From contig NC_088297.1 of NCBI RefSeq assembly GCF_032854445.1, positions 4,277,991 to 4,341,990 of the forward strand: DNA of 64,000 bases. The letters run 5' to 3'. The number at the start of each line of letters is the position of its first letter. Position 1 is the first letter of the stretch. Source of the DNA: Liolophura sinensis (Eukaryota; Mollusca; Polyplacophora; Chitonida; Chitonidae). Position numbers and translations under genes: made by a program. The notes beneath the pieces are model-generated. The model was not told the DNA's origin. It ran no database searches and worked only from the letters and a program-made list of their open reading frames with translations. Below are positions 25,201 through 35,025 of this stretch, piece by piece.

Positions 25201-28200
25201 CCACCGTTATCATCACTATCATTACTTCCCCACTCACCCGCTCCCCTCCACCGTTATTATCACTACCATTACATCCCCACTCACCGCTCTCGTCCACCGT
25301 TATCATCACTGTCATTACATCCCCACTCACCCGCTCCCCTCCACCGTTATTATCACTACCATTACATCCCACTCACCCGCTCTCGTCCACCGTTATCATA
25401 ACTATCATTACACCCCCAATCACCCACTCGCCTCCACCATTATTATCACTGTCATTACATCCCCACTTAACCGCTCTCTTGCACTGTTATTATCACTATC
25501 ATTACATCCCCACTCACCCGCTCTCCTCCACCGTTATTATCACTGTCATTACATCCCCACTCACCCACTCTCGTCCACCGTTATCATCACTGTCATTACA
25601 TCCCCACTCACCCGCTCTCCTGCACTGTTATTATCACTATCATTACATCCCCACTCACCCGCTCTCGTCCACCATTATTATCACCATCATTACATCCCCA
25701 CTCACCCGCTCTCCTCCACCGTTATTATCACTATCATTACATCCCCACTCACACACTCTCCTCCACCGTTATCATCACTATCATTACATCCCCACTCACC
25801 CGCTCTCCTCCACGGTTATCATCACTATCATTACATCCCCACTCACCCGCTCTCCTCCACCGTTATTATCATTATCATTACATCCCCACTCACCCGCTCT
25901 CCTCCACCGTTATCATCATTATCATTACATCCCCACTCACCCGCTCTCCTCCACCGTTATCATCACTATCATTACATCCCCACTCACCCGCTCTCGTCCA
26001 CCGTTATCATCACTATCAATACATCCTCACTTACCGTGGTTGGAGAACCTTAGATGCGCCGTCGTGCGCGAATCCCGCTTTGCCAATTAACTTAGCCTCA
26101 TTATTTAGTAACAACTGAGGATTAAATGGGAACGTATCAGGCAGATTCGGGGGACGAGCTGAAATACCAAATGTAAAATTGTTCAAATTTTTGCATTTGT
26201 CTGTGATATGCTTCTGTCGGATGTAACGGCGTGACACATTACAGCGGTCACGGTGCCTCATGAATGTACTCCACAGTGGTTGATACCTCTTCCTATTACA
26301 GGCGAGATAAATCCAACTGGAATAGGAAAGTTTCGAGTTGGAACTCTTTTATCGATGAGGGTCGATAAAACTCCAACTGTATCACGTGACTTGTCAAAAA
26401 TGTTAGGCAGCTATTTTTGATAACATTTACTATATCATGGGCGTTTGAAAAAAGTTTCAAAAAAAATAATTTAGAACTGACGACCAGTGATGAAAATTGA
26501 GAAGGTGAACGTTTGTGAACTAGAGAAGTTCCTAAAGGAAGCGGGTGTCATTTGTGTCTCCGGAACAGGGTGAGAGAGGTGATCGGTAAAGGTTGCCTAA
26601 CATTTTTCACGAGTCACATGATACAATTGGACTGTTTTTACCTTTAACGACAAAATCGTTCCAACTGGAAACTCCTCTATAGCAGCGTGTAAAGCAACCA
26701 GAAACTAATCCAATGTATACAAGTAAATATACATAATATTTTCTTCAACTGCGTAACCGTATCTATGAAACAATGCTATTCTTTAAGTGAAGAGAGTTAC
26801 AGTCATCTGTGGATATATCCCCTTGGTTTATAAACTGCAACTTACGCCCAACATCGTCCGCAAACTGTGCAACTGATCTCTCCGCGTTTTGACCAATTTT
26901 CCGCAATTCTGTTCGGCTCACTGACGACGTTCTACTCTGGGTCCGCCGACTTGGCGTCTTCTTGACGCTGACTTTGTTAGCAATGGCCATGACAGTGCTA
27001 GGATTGATTGGAGACTCGTCCTGACTTGACGTCACAGCCACGTGACATAAGGCGAGTAAGGACGAGGTTAGAAGAATTCTGTGTGAAAAACAAAGAACAG
27101 AATTGATTTATCAGAACAACAGCTGAATGGCTTTCCGGGAAGGCCATATTTGTTTTAAATGGGAAACGTGCTGAAAGGGCAAAACGTACATATTTCCACC
27201 AAGACACTGACTTTGTGTCGCCAAATCTTTCGTCGAAATGGGAGTCTTCTGTGGAAGAACCGAGGTTCTTCTTACCAATGCAGTCGCACATGGGAATTTC
27301 TGGCAACAACCTGCCGATGGGCGTGGGTTTTTCTGCGCTCTGCCTAGTTTTCTCCCACCATAAATCTGGTCGCCGTCGTATAAATGATATATGCTTCAGT
27401 GGGACGTAAAACACCGATTAAATAAATGAATAAATAGATAAATAAATATATAATGTAGAAGAAGTGAGAAAAGTTCCAAAGGCAGCAAAAAATGAAAACA
27501 CTGTACGGCCACTTCACACCAGCGGAGGAAAATTAGGTAAATGGTCACTCAGTGACATGAGATGGCTTCAGTGGCCTAATGGTTAGAAGGTCCGCCTTGA
27601 AGTAGGTAGACCAGGGTTCAAACCCGGTTTGGGTCATACCAAAGATCTTAAAAGGGGTACTTGATGCTGACCCAGTTGGCAAGAAAAAATGACTGGTTGG
27701 CCCAGTGTCAGTATAATGTGACTGGGTGAGAAGATATATCTGGTGTCTTTGGCATGATCAGTGGCTGCAGCACATTGGACTCGCCCTGCCATAAGGAGAC
27801 ACATTATATGTGCAAACAACTACAAACAACAACTACAACCTACAAATCAGGGGCCTCCGTGGTTCAGTTGGTTAGCGTGCTAGCGCAGCGTAATGACCCA
27901 GGGGTCTCTCACCAATGTGGTCGCTGTGAGTTCAAGTCCAACTCATGCTGACTTCCTCTCCGGCCGTACGTGGGAAGGTCTGTCAGCCACCTGCGGATGG
28001 TCGTGGGTTTCCCCGGTGTTCTGCCCGGTTTCCTTCCACCATAATGCTGGCCGCCGTCGTGTAAGTGAAACATCGTCGAGTACGGCGTAAAACACCAATC
28101 AAATAAATAAATAAATAAATAAATCACGTTTATGTAATTAGGTGTTACGCAAGACTTTCAGATAATTCGCATCTGCCGATGTGCATGTATGCGTCTTTGT

Positions 28201-30120
28201 CTCAGACTGCTTTTGTGCGCTTCAAGCCATACGTAAATTAATACATCTTTTAACGGGTCACATTTAGCATCATCTCCTGCTGTCAGACGTTTACATTGTT
28301 CAAAAAAGATAACACTGATTGATGCATTAAAACGGAATGAAAATTTACAGGCAATCTAATTAGGGAAGCCAACAAATTAAAGGATGAAAGACTGCTGGCG
28401 ACTAGTGCCATACATTCCTAAGGGTATTTTGTGTGAACGTCACGCTTGGGAATTGGCTATAAATACATGCATGGTTTCCGCAGCATGGATAATTCTAACA
28501 AAGTGAAAAAGGCTTGGTTTCAATTGGTTGTAATTTTTTCACGCGTCAACAAACTACATATAGGCTTCTCATTTCCATTTTGCTTTTTGTTTCTGTTCTA
28601 ACTTCATATCCGGTCCAAAAAGAATGCAGGAAATAAAGACGGAAATACACAAACGGAAAATTACTTTGCTGCAATGCAAATGTAACACAATATCTGCGCT
28701 TCCGTTTCGAAATATCAGTTGGAGATGTCTTAATTTTAAAGCTAAATTTGCGTGAGGCTTCTCAGATTTCTGTATCAATTTTAAAGCCATCGACTTAATT
28801 GTATCATTGTTTTATGCGTACAAATGATATCGCCCCGGGCAGAACGCCGTATAACGCGACACAAATTGCCACAAAATGTATGAGCCATTGATTAACGATT
28901 AAATTTGGTGAATGTATTACTAGGGAATAGGGGTTCATTGCCAAAACGTAACAGGCACTTTTTTCATAAAAAGGAGGCTCAGGAAAACAACTGAGACCTG
29001 ACCACTACAATACACCGGGCTAATCATATAAAACAAGGCAGTGTCGAGGAACAACCCACCAGGTGAGTGTGTTTGTAAATGTTATTTTCAGTTTCGTAAC
29101 ATTACACACATGCCTATGCGAGGGATACATTCACACGTGCACTGACATGCTAGACACCTTGCTTACTCTGAACACCCTCACAACGTTAACGGTTCAAATA
29201 AAAGATTATCAGTTATAAAATAATCCTGGGGACTAAATAATCCTGGAGACTAGTTAGTTTTTATTACTTCATCAAGTAAAATCTCTCCGCTCATATCGTC
29301 AACCACCATGTTGTTTCTACAGAGATCGAAGAATGCCTGAAAATCTGCGATGCACTCTTAAAGCAGATAACCTGATTGGTCACAGTAGCTCTGTCATTTC
29401 ATTGGCTGAACAGTGCTACATGCATTTGAACTGAACTGAAATTAACCCACGTGAAGACGCCTGAGTCAACCCTGAAGAGATGAAAGGATATGATCTCTGA
29501 TACAGGCAGAATAATCCGGGATAAAGAGACGTTGCTTGAGGACATGACATCCAGCACATGCGCTTTAAATGAACTACAGCCGCCAGAGGACACTAATATA
29601 AAGAAAGTTCACGACACTGTTTCTCGAGAAAAAACCGTTGTTATGCACGGTTTGATCGATCATGAAGATTTCTAAAAACTGGTTTGAAGTCGCCTAGAAA
29701 TTAGGAGACCCAGGATCAAACCCGCATCGGGCCATAGCAAAGACCTTAAAAATGGTACTTGTTGCTGCCTCGCTTGGCGCTCAACACTGAGAGCTTAGAG
29801 TAAGGAAAAGACCGGTTGGTTCGGGTTTAGTATAATGTGAATTGGTCGGGTGTCATGTCTGGTGTCTTCAGCATGATTCTTCAGTGGCGGCATTGACTCC
29901 GTCTGTCACAAGAAGATACAATATAGCTACACACACCTAATGACTCCTCGTAATCATATGAATGAAAAAGTGTTAAGTACGACGTTAAACCCCAAACATC
30001 AATACATCCATACATCCATACATACATGTACATACATACATACATACATACATACATACATACATACATACATACATACATACATACATACATACATACA
30101 TACATACATACATACATACA

Positions 30121-30151
<31 letters not shown>

Positions 30152-33105
30152 TAGTTTGTCTGTACGCTACATGGTGGTATCATATTACGGGGACATTTTT
30201 ATTACATAGCATGGTGGGAGTTACATTAGCCGTGTCTCATCGTATAACACAGTGTAACAGGGCGTTTTAACATCCACATAGATATCGCCCAAAGCGGATT
30301 TTTTTCGTGTAGTTCTATTAATCAACGTATGTTCGTTGTTTACATAAGTCGAAAAGTTGAAAAAATCAAAAACAATAGAAACAAACATTGCTAAACAGCA
30401 CTGAGAACTCAAAACTCATTCACAATATAGGCCTGCATTGGGAGGGACTAACACACTTCGTTTAAAGTAACATGGTCGCCCAAATATTAGACATTTTTAC
30501 GTCATTACAAGAATGAGATGAGTATTTGGTAGTTTTCTTAAGACGTAAAAGTCAAAAGCTTTTCGTTAATCCCACCCCCAAGATTGTGCGTTAAGTAAAT
30601 GTTTAAAAATAAGAAAAAAAAAACGAAAACTGTAAATTCTGCCAGAATATTTAGATGAGACGATGTCAATTCAGTGGAAATGGAGCATGCACGCAGCGTC
30701 CGGAAAACCTCATATGAAACAAACATAGCTCATTTTAGGCGTAAAAGAAGGGCTTGAAAAGGCTCGCTCGTGACAGGATCGGTCAAAAAGAGGCGCAAAA
30801 AAAAAAAAGAGCTTGACAGGTTGACAAGCAAGCTGTCAGTTGAAATTGCTGGTCAGTCAGTTTGAATGGTGGAGTACATTAAAAAAAGAAAAGGGTCTTA
30901 CGGAGCACGAAGATATCACAAACTGCTGCTTGATAGGTGAGTGCAAATTTTGTTGTTGTTGTGGGCAGGGGGTGTTACACGTTGAGCACACACACGGATC
31001 TGACTCTTATTTTAATGAAAAGATTATTCGCAGCCTTTTCGCAGTGCTGTTTAAGCTGCTGTACTCTGCATGTATCTATGTGTATCAATATTCGAAATTA
31101 TCCGAGTTCGTCGACTGATCGAAAGCCGGTATCACAGTAAACTTTCCGAACGCTGCGGATATGATTCGGGTCCTTCCGGTTGAATATTAATGAGGCAAAA
31201 TGGCCAACCCTCTTTGTGTTGAATTCGAATAACGACAGGACTTCTCCGGGCTCCTACAAGCTACATACTCAATGAATATTTTTTAATTCAACGTGAGTAA
31301 TTTAGTTTATGAACAAACATTAAAGATTCGTTGAGACGTCGCACTCAGAATTTGTTTGGAAACCCAAATTTTGGGCGACCATATCAGTTTAAACTTATAC
31401 GTGGTTAAATGATCTCACTAAAGTTAGACTACGTGTGCTGGTTTTCGCTAACTCAGATTCAAAAAGGACTATATTTAAAATGTTTAAAATTCCATTGAGA
31501 GGCTTGTAACGGAGGATCGCGTGAAATTACGAGATATATGCACTATTGTTGACTCCGTGCTTGAACTATACATGTATTTGTCAGTACTTAGTAGTCTTTA
31601 TGCGGGAAAACGTATAGTACATTGCACTGTTTAGTGCAAAACGGCGCAGGTTAATTTGTTCTGTTTTGCTTTGCACCGTACTCTGGTTGTATTTCGCTTT
31701 TCATTGATTGGTCATGTTCACGTGAAGAGGAAAATCAGGGTAAAGCCCGGATAAAACCACTGTCGTTTGCATCGTTCAGGTAGCGTAAAGCCAAAGCAGA
31801 AAAGAGGCGGAAGCTGGAATTCTCTACCTCCATGCTACAACGAAAGTGTGTATACACACACGCACTCACACATATGCATGAACTAAGGGTTCATCAATTA
31901 ATCAACAATTAATATATGAAAAACTTTACGAATGAAAAAAAGGAAATAAATGGTGATATAAGCTACCTTATAAACTATTAAGCGAACGAGTAACTCACAC
32001 ACTGTCAGTTATAAATACCCGTACCGGGGAAAATATAAAGACTTTCCTATGTGTCACGATTTGCCTTTAATGTCACGCACGAAAGCCATCAGCAATATTG
32101 CAATCGTCCCAGTGCAGTGAGCGGCGAAAATTTCACGCCTGGGTGATACTGAGGTCACCGTAATATCGAATCTTGTTCTACTGTATTAATTGCCTCATAA
32201 AGGCATATTTCATAAAAATTCAAAGACAAGGATTTTTGGGAATATATTTCTGATTGATGTTTAGCGTTGTATGTGCGCAGGAATTTGTTCTTCATGGACA
32301 CGAAGGCCGTCAGTTTTACGGGTAGTGGACGGTGAATGAGCAGCATAAAAACACCGACCCTCACCAGGCACATGGCAAACATCCTGGCTTAAGGTCTCAG
32401 TGGTAACGGAGAGTACATGTACATGCCGTTTCATTGGTCAAATTCTTATGTATACATCTTATTAACGTACGTATCGTTGTTTACGAAATATACATCATTT
32501 GCTTTTGTAAATGGTCACCAGATTTTTCCCGAGCTCTGCCCGGTTTCTTCCCACCATAATGCTGGCCACCGTTGTATAAGTGAAATATTCTTGAGCACGG
32601 CGTAAACACCAATCAAATAAATACATAAATAAATAAATGGCCACCGTACCTTACAAGCAGTTGTGACCTTGATGTGGTAAATATGAACAATTTTATAAAC
32701 TTTGAAATACCGATCATGCCGAGTTATATAAGGCCACGTTTGCTGTACGTTTACATTTTCCATTTTTTTTTTCATCCTGTATTTCACGTACAAATATGTT
32801 ACGCGTTCAAAACTGTAATCAGAGCACAAACGTTAATATAATCGAGAAAGGTTTAGTCGTTTTCTTTATTCTATTATTTATCAAGAAAAATTAAATTTGT
32901 ATAGGCCTACCTATTACATACATACTATCTGAAGTCTACTGATATAAAAAATAATTTGTCTGATAATTCGTATAATACATAAACATACTGGTATCGAGTA
33001 TTAGTCTGCCTACATACGTACACATACACATTAAGTAGGCCTCAGCGAATAACTATATAACTATACCGTGATACACGTACGTGTATGACTATGTCATTTG
33101 TCTAC

Positions 33106-33184
<79 letters not shown>

Positions 33185-33355
33185 ATATTGCTAGATTTTG
33201 ATTGAAAGGCTTTGAAAAACGGTGAAACTATGTAGCTATCCAACATCCAGAGTTGTTTGTTTCCTTTCGTCCACAGTTATACGTGTATGTATACAATGCA
33301 CATATATACGTACTACACGTAGTCTAGGTACAAAAATCACTTACCTTATAAACAT
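13209..33355 (-). CDS. Peroxidase A: secreted animal haem peroxidase, 13 coding exons, 717 aa
   Basis: Predicted secreted haem peroxidase of the myeloperoxidase/peroxidasin superfamily, which uses hydrogen peroxide to oxidise small substrates. Coding exons from 5' to 3' are 33345-33355, 26846-27078, 26035-26158, 21037-21239, 20169-20348, 19791-19845, 18664-18779, 18157-18258, 17895-18002, 16811-17498, 15022-15191, 14173-14275 and 13209-13269. All junctions are GT-AG and in phase. Residues 1 to about 20 are a hydrophobic signal peptide; about 20-120 is a variable propeptide-like region; the peroxidase domain runs from about 140 to 690. Visible landmarks are distal His241 in GQFVSHD, calcium-loop residues around YLDGS (319-323), catalytic Arg381 in GDPR, and proximal His485 in YRFGHSL. 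Ser240 and Gln384 stand where haem-ester Asp and Glu normally sit. It ends shortly after a Cys, without the C-terminal TSP1 domain found in its tandem neighbour B. Substrate and tissue are unknown. Confidence 0.93.
14105..14121. repeat. C17 homopolymer in intron 12 of peroxidase A
   Basis: Seventeen C on the plus strand, G on the sense strand. Confidence 0.95.
14173..14275 (-). CDS. Peroxidase A exon 12 (end of peroxidase domain)
   Basis: Residues 664-698: [17 protein letters not shown], then SVQREVF. An in-frame TGA follows at once if the donor AGGAA-GTGAGT is not used. The homologous donor position in gene B supports splicing here. One codon shorter than its counterpart. Confidence 0.9.
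15022..15191 (-). CDS. Peroxidase A exon 11
   Basis: Residues 607-664: [14 protein letters not shown], then [15 protein letters not shown] and GDRFFYEN. These are the near-invariant C-terminal blocks of the animal peroxidase domain. Acceptor TTTCAG, donor TTGG then GTAAGT. Confidence 0.95.
15429..15762 (-). mobile_element. SINE family 2, near full length, intron 11 of peroxidase A
   Basis: GAGTGAGTGAGTGCTTGGGG tail, TTTAACGTCGTACTCAACAA, body GAGCCATTATACTGATACGG and GCTGAACGCCAAGCGAGGAA, tRNA-like end AGGATTGATCCTGGATCTAC. Confidence 0.9.
15930..16810. repeat. 36-bp minisatellite at the exon 10/intron 10 junction of peroxidase A
   Basis: About 24 units. On the sense (minus) strand a unit reads AAAGCTACAGGTGAGTTAAC, then AGGTAACATACACATC. 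The authentic junction reads AAAGCCTACAG-GTAAGCTAAC, so the array is a tandem amplification of the exon end plus the start of the intron. The unit is 12 codons and open on both strands. It is not in the exon frame, which meets TAA at the authentic donor. Confidence 0.95.
16811..17498 (-). CDS. Peroxidase A exon 10 (catalytic core)
   Basis: Residues 378-607, the largest exon. It holds [39 protein letters not shown], and [12 protein letters not shown] with proximal His485. It also holds [11 protein letters not shown] and [19 protein letters not shown]. Gln384 replaces the haem-ester Glu. The donor CTACAG-GTAAGC sits at the edge of a 36-bp array made of copies of this junction. 688 bases, as in gene B. 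Confidence 0.95.
17895..18002 (-). CDS. Peroxidase A exon 9
   Basis: Residues 342-378: [16 protein letters not shown], then [15 protein letters not shown]. It ends at the Ala-Gly before the catalytic GDPR motif. Acceptor CCCAG, donor GCAG then GTAAGA. 108 bases, as in gene B. Confidence 0.92.
18157..18258 (-). CDS. Peroxidase A exon 8 (calcium-binding loop)
   Basis: Residues 308-342: [20 protein letters not shown] then SEKLARDLR. The T-A-Y-L-D-G-S segment corresponds to the calcium-binding Thr, Phe, Asp, Ser loop of myeloperoxidase. Acceptor TTGTAG, donor AACG then GTCAGC. 102 bases, as in gene B. Confidence 0.93.
18455..18541 (+). mobile_element. SINE family 1 tail fragment in intron 7 of peroxidase A
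   Basis: GCAGCCATCGTATAAGTGAA, then GCATGGCGTAAAA and an AAATAAATAAAC tail. Diverged. Confidence 0.7.
18664..18779 (-). CDS. Peroxidase A exon 7
   Basis: Residues 269-308: [17 protein letters not shown] and [15 protein letters not shown]. These match the peroxidase signature of an IPxxDP loop followed by CxxFxRS-like residues. Acceptor TTGTAG, donor TTGG then GTAACT. Same length (116 bases) as in gene B. Confidence 0.93.
19045..19133. repeat. Three copies of a palindromic unit in intron 6 of peroxidase A
   Basis: Three tandem copies, two of them with the perfect 14-bp palindrome CACCTTATAAGGTG; the first reads CATCTTATAAGGTG. Each is followed by GCCATAAATGTTTA or a variant. Confidence 0.9.
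19791..19845 (-). CDS. Peroxidase A exon 6 (55-base exon with CC motif)
   Basis: Short exon needed to restore phase between exons 5 and 7. It encodes [18 protein letters not shown]. The Cys-Cys pair is typical of this point in animal peroxidases. The acceptor TTTTAG lies next to a run of about 23 T on the sense strand; the donor is GTACGT. Gene B has the equivalent at 43736-43787. Confidence 0.88.
19854..19876. repeat. A23 homopolymer next to the exon 6 acceptor of peroxidase A
   Basis: On the sense strand this is a run of T that serves as an extreme polypyrimidine tract 8 bases before the acceptor of exon 6. Confidence 0.93.
20169..20348 (-). CDS. Peroxidase A exon 5 (distal haem side)
   Basis: Residues 191-251, from LSEPRSRS through LPLPRVIS to [13 protein letters not shown]. 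His241 is the distal catalytic His and Asp242 a calcium ligand. Ser240 occupies the position of the haem-ester Asp of myeloperoxidase. Acceptor TTTCAG, donor CAAG then GTCGGT, a weaker donor than most here. Confidence 0.93.
21037..21239 (-). CDS. Peroxidase A exon 4 (start of peroxidase domain)
   Basis: Residues 123-191. It contains the classic opening of animal peroxidases: a Cys-containing lead-in, then [18 protein letters not shown], and [14 protein letters not shown]. Acceptor TTCCAG, donor GACG then GTAAGA. The acceptor lies about 115 bases beyond the far end of the satellite. Confidence 0.93.
21353..26034. repeat. 47-bp satellite array, about 100 units, filling intron 3 of peroxidase A
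   Basis: Units on the plus strand read CCCCACTCACCCGCTCTCCT, then CCACCGTTATTATCACTATC, then ATTACAT. Variants swap CTCCTCC, CTCGTCC and CCCCTCC. The array runs from the 5' splice site of exon 3 to about 115 bases before exon 4. On the transcribed sense strand each unit contains GGGTGAGT or a close variant. The plus strand is almost free of G, which leaves all three frames open over thousands of bases; the long frames are an artefact, not a protein. Confidence 0.97.
26035..26158 (-). CDS. Peroxidase A exon 3
   Basis: Acceptor TTTCAG, donor CACG then GTAAGT. It encodes residues 82-123, including [12 protein letters not shown] and KLIGKAGF, matching FPFGPQLI and QQIGRSGM in gene B. The donor abuts the first unit of the 47-bp satellite that fills intron 3. 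Confidence 0.88.
26846..27078 (-). CDS. Peroxidase A exon 2 (signal peptide and N-terminal region)
   Basis: Acceptor CACAG then AATTCTTC. It encodes about residues 4-82. The start, [15 protein letters not shown], completes the signal peptide; the rest is a Ser/Thr/Arg-rich segment containing [15 protein letters not shown]. It aligns loosely with exon 2 of gene B, which is only conserved in hydrophobicity and general composition. The donor is GGGC then GTAAGT. Confidence 0.85.
27268..27448 (+). mobile_element. SINE family 1, diverged, intron 1 of peroxidase A
   Basis: CCAATGCAGTCGCACATGGG, CTGCCTAGTTTTCTCCCACC, CGCCGTCGTATAAATGATAT and AAATAAATGAATAAA. Confidence 0.8.
27562..27806 (+). mobile_element. 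SINE family 3 with complete tRNA-like head
   Basis: Head GTGGCCTAATGGTTAGAAGG (A box) and CAGGGTTCAAACCC (B box), body TCATACCAAAGATCTTAAAA and GTCAGTATAATGTGACTGGG, then GGTGTCTTTGGCATGATCAG. The best evidence in this window that family 3 is tRNA-derived. Confidence 0.88.
27850..28125 (+). mobile_element. SINE family 1, full length
   Basis: GGGGCCTCCGTGGTTCAGTT, GAGTTCAAGTCC, GGATGGTCGTGGGTTTCCC, GAGTACGGCGTAAAACACCA and AAATAAATAAATAAA. Inserted directly behind the family 3 copy. Confidence 0.95.
29688..30000 (+). mobile_element. SINE family 3, near full length
   Basis: AGACCCAGGATCAAACCCGC (B box), GCTCAACACTGAGAGCTTAG, GTCTGGTGTCTTCAGCATGA, and tail GTTAAGTACGACGTTAAACC. The CATA microsatellite that follows probably grew from its 3' end. 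Confidence 0.9.
30002..30150. repeat. CATA tetranucleotide repeat
   Basis: About 150 bases of CATA after a few CATC units, immediately 3' of a SINE. Confidence 0.97.
32515..32638 (+). mobile_element. SINE family 1, 5' truncated
   Basis: GCTCTGCCCGGTTTCTTCCC, GCCACCGTTGTATAAGTGAA, GAGCACGGCGTAAACACCAA and AAATAAATACATAAA. Confidence 0.9.
33110..33180. repeat. TA dinucleotide repeat in intron 1 of peroxidase A
   Basis: About 70 bases of TA, some 160 bases downstream of exon 1 on the sense strand. Confidence 0.98.
33345..33355 (-). CDS. Peroxidase A exon 1 (micro-exon with start codon)
   Basis: Only 11 coding bases: ATG TTT ATA AG, then a GTAAGT donor. It gives M-F-I and two bases of Arg4. 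It was chosen because exon 2 has an open hydrophobic frame with no Met, and because gene B has the same layout (ATG ATC CTG CTA AG then GTAAGA). It lies about 50 bases downstream of a TATA box. Confidence 0.85.
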
Positions 33356-33405
33356 CGTTGGAGGTGGAACGTCACGAGATAATGTTGCGTGTCAGAAGCA
33401 TGCGT

Positions 33406-33413
33406 CTTATATA
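33406..33413 (-). promoter_or_regulatory. TATA box of peroxidase A
   Basis: TATATAAG on the minus strand, about 50 bases before the ATG. The same octamer followed by AC stands at the same place in gene B. A CTAATTAA homeodomain-like site lies about 65 bases further upstream (33478-33485). A short upstream ATG frame (ATG CTT CTG, ending TGA) lies between TATA and the main ATG, so a leaky-scanning or TSS choice question remains. Confidence 0.75.
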
Positions 33414-34507
33414 GTTTTCAGTACCGCCTCCACGGTTTTACATCAGCCATTAGGCCGTGTACGCGCCGACCCATGTCCTAATTAATGTGAAATTTTTGTA
33501 GTGGGCCCTAACAAACCACGCTCTGGCTAGCTGCGTGTGAGTGACAGCTCATCCTCAGCCCACATCTGTCATCTAAGGCTAATGCATGAGGATTATCCGC
33601 CCATTACTAATCCCTACCCATTTGAGAATGCGGAAATATCTATCTGCTTGTAGACTTTTAGCCATTTATGTAAAATCGTTAATGCATAAAGTTAATGCAT
33701 CATAGTTCTTTGACTTTTGAGATGTATAGCCACCGGATGTTAGAGTCAACTCCTCCTACCTTCCACTCTGAATATTGGGGTGTGTTAATCCCATGTAAAT
33801 ACTTGTCTACCCCAAAACGCTATGAGCCCCTCTAGTTGAATAAAGGCTTAGGCTATTGTGAAAAAATAAAATAAACAAACTGACAGTCAGGCAGCAGCAT
33901 ATTTTGCTCTTGTTCTACTGACCACGAAATATTTGAGACTGAGTTTAACGTTAAACGTTAACATTGTCGCCTATGGAAAGTTAATTGTGGCTTGACGCTA
34001 GAAAACTTGACAGATGCCATGTCCATGAAAAGTCATTGAGCACGACGTTAAACTCGAGTCCAAAATGTATTACAGAAAACGCTTCAGTCAGTATAAACTG
34101 TGTTTCTATCCCTACTGTTGCCTGCACTCAGTAAGTCGTTATATAAGAATAAATATTTACCCCACACAAGTGAGGAGTCTTAGAATACTCTTCGCGTTGT
34201 TTTATCTAACTCAGAGAAATATTTAAGTAATGTACTGTGTATGGACGGGAGTATCTTATCCCAATTGAGTAGGCCTAGGGGTACCGGTAGATGAAAACTT
34301 GCGTCTGGAGACAAAATGTACAAAAATATGACCGCATTGTTTCTGATCACAATGACCCTGATTACAATGAAGGCAATCTCTTGAGAAATTGACTATCGAC
34401 AGTCGTGTAAGCATGGCTTTGTTTATAGTGGTCACGTGACATGTCTTTCCCACAAGGCAGACAGTGCTAGCCTCTCTAAAAGCCCACTCAAAGATTTGTT
34501 ACGTATG
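33414..34507. other. Upstream region of peroxidase A
   Basis: Non-coding. CTAATTAA at 33478-33485 and repeated TTAATGCAT words at about 33680-33700. The stop of peroxidase B lies about 2.5 kb upstream of the TATA box. Confidence 0.6.
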
Positions 34508-34630
34508 CGATGGCGGTCAGTTTTATGGGTGGAGAAAGACGGAGTGCTTGAGCTAAACCGCAGACCTTTGGCAAGTTGTGGACAAACTTTCCCACGTGTG
34601 ACGTTCACGTATGCACGCCATGTTGATGGA
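34508..34630 (+). repeat. Dispersed repeat family 4
   Basis: GATGGCGGTCAGTTTTATGG, AGACCTTTGGCAAGTTGTGG, CTTTCCCACGTGTGACGTTC and ATGCACGCCATGTTGATGG. The most complete copy here. Confidence 0.75.
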
Positions 34631-34762
34631 AGGCAAGTGGTCATCTGATTGCGCACATTGCCCACTTGAGTTTCGTCCACCACTCACTGTTATCAGAGCA
34701 GCGCGAACAAAAATAAGCCGGGTTAATCATTGCGCTAATGTGACTATAGTCGAATTGAATTT

Positions 34763-35025
34763 TTTTATTTTTTTTATTTATTTGATTGGGGTTTACGAGG
34801 TACTCAAGAATATTTCGCTTATACGACGGCGGACAGCACACTGGTGGGAGAAAACCGGGCAGAGATCGGGGCAAACCCACTACCATCCGCAAGTTGCTGG
34901 CAGATCTTCCCACGTACGACGAGAGGAAAGCAGCATGAGCTGGACTTGAACTCACAGCGACCGGATTTGTGAGAGGCTTCTGGGTCATTGCGCCGCGCTG
35001 GCGTGCTAACCCACGGATGCCCCCT
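34763..35025 (-). mobile_element. SINE family 1, near full length, between the two peroxidases
   Basis: TTTATTTATTTGATTGGGG tail, CACTTATACGACGG-like GCTTATACGACGGCGGACAG, CACAGCGACCGG and CCACGGATGCCCCC. Confidence 0.92.

Larger units (their letters stand above)
27079..33344. other. Intron 1 of peroxidase A
   Basis: A 6.3-kb first intron holding at least five SINE copies, a CATA array and a TA array. The stretches 28126-29687 and 30151-32514 look unique and non-coding; they are the places to look for intronic regulation. Confidence 0.75.

Noticed and set aside
21781-26090. Very long open frames (up to about 1,200 codons) rich in His, Pro, Ser and Thr
   Set aside because: They are translations of the G-poor 47-bp satellite lying in an intron; all three frames are open, which is a composition effect.
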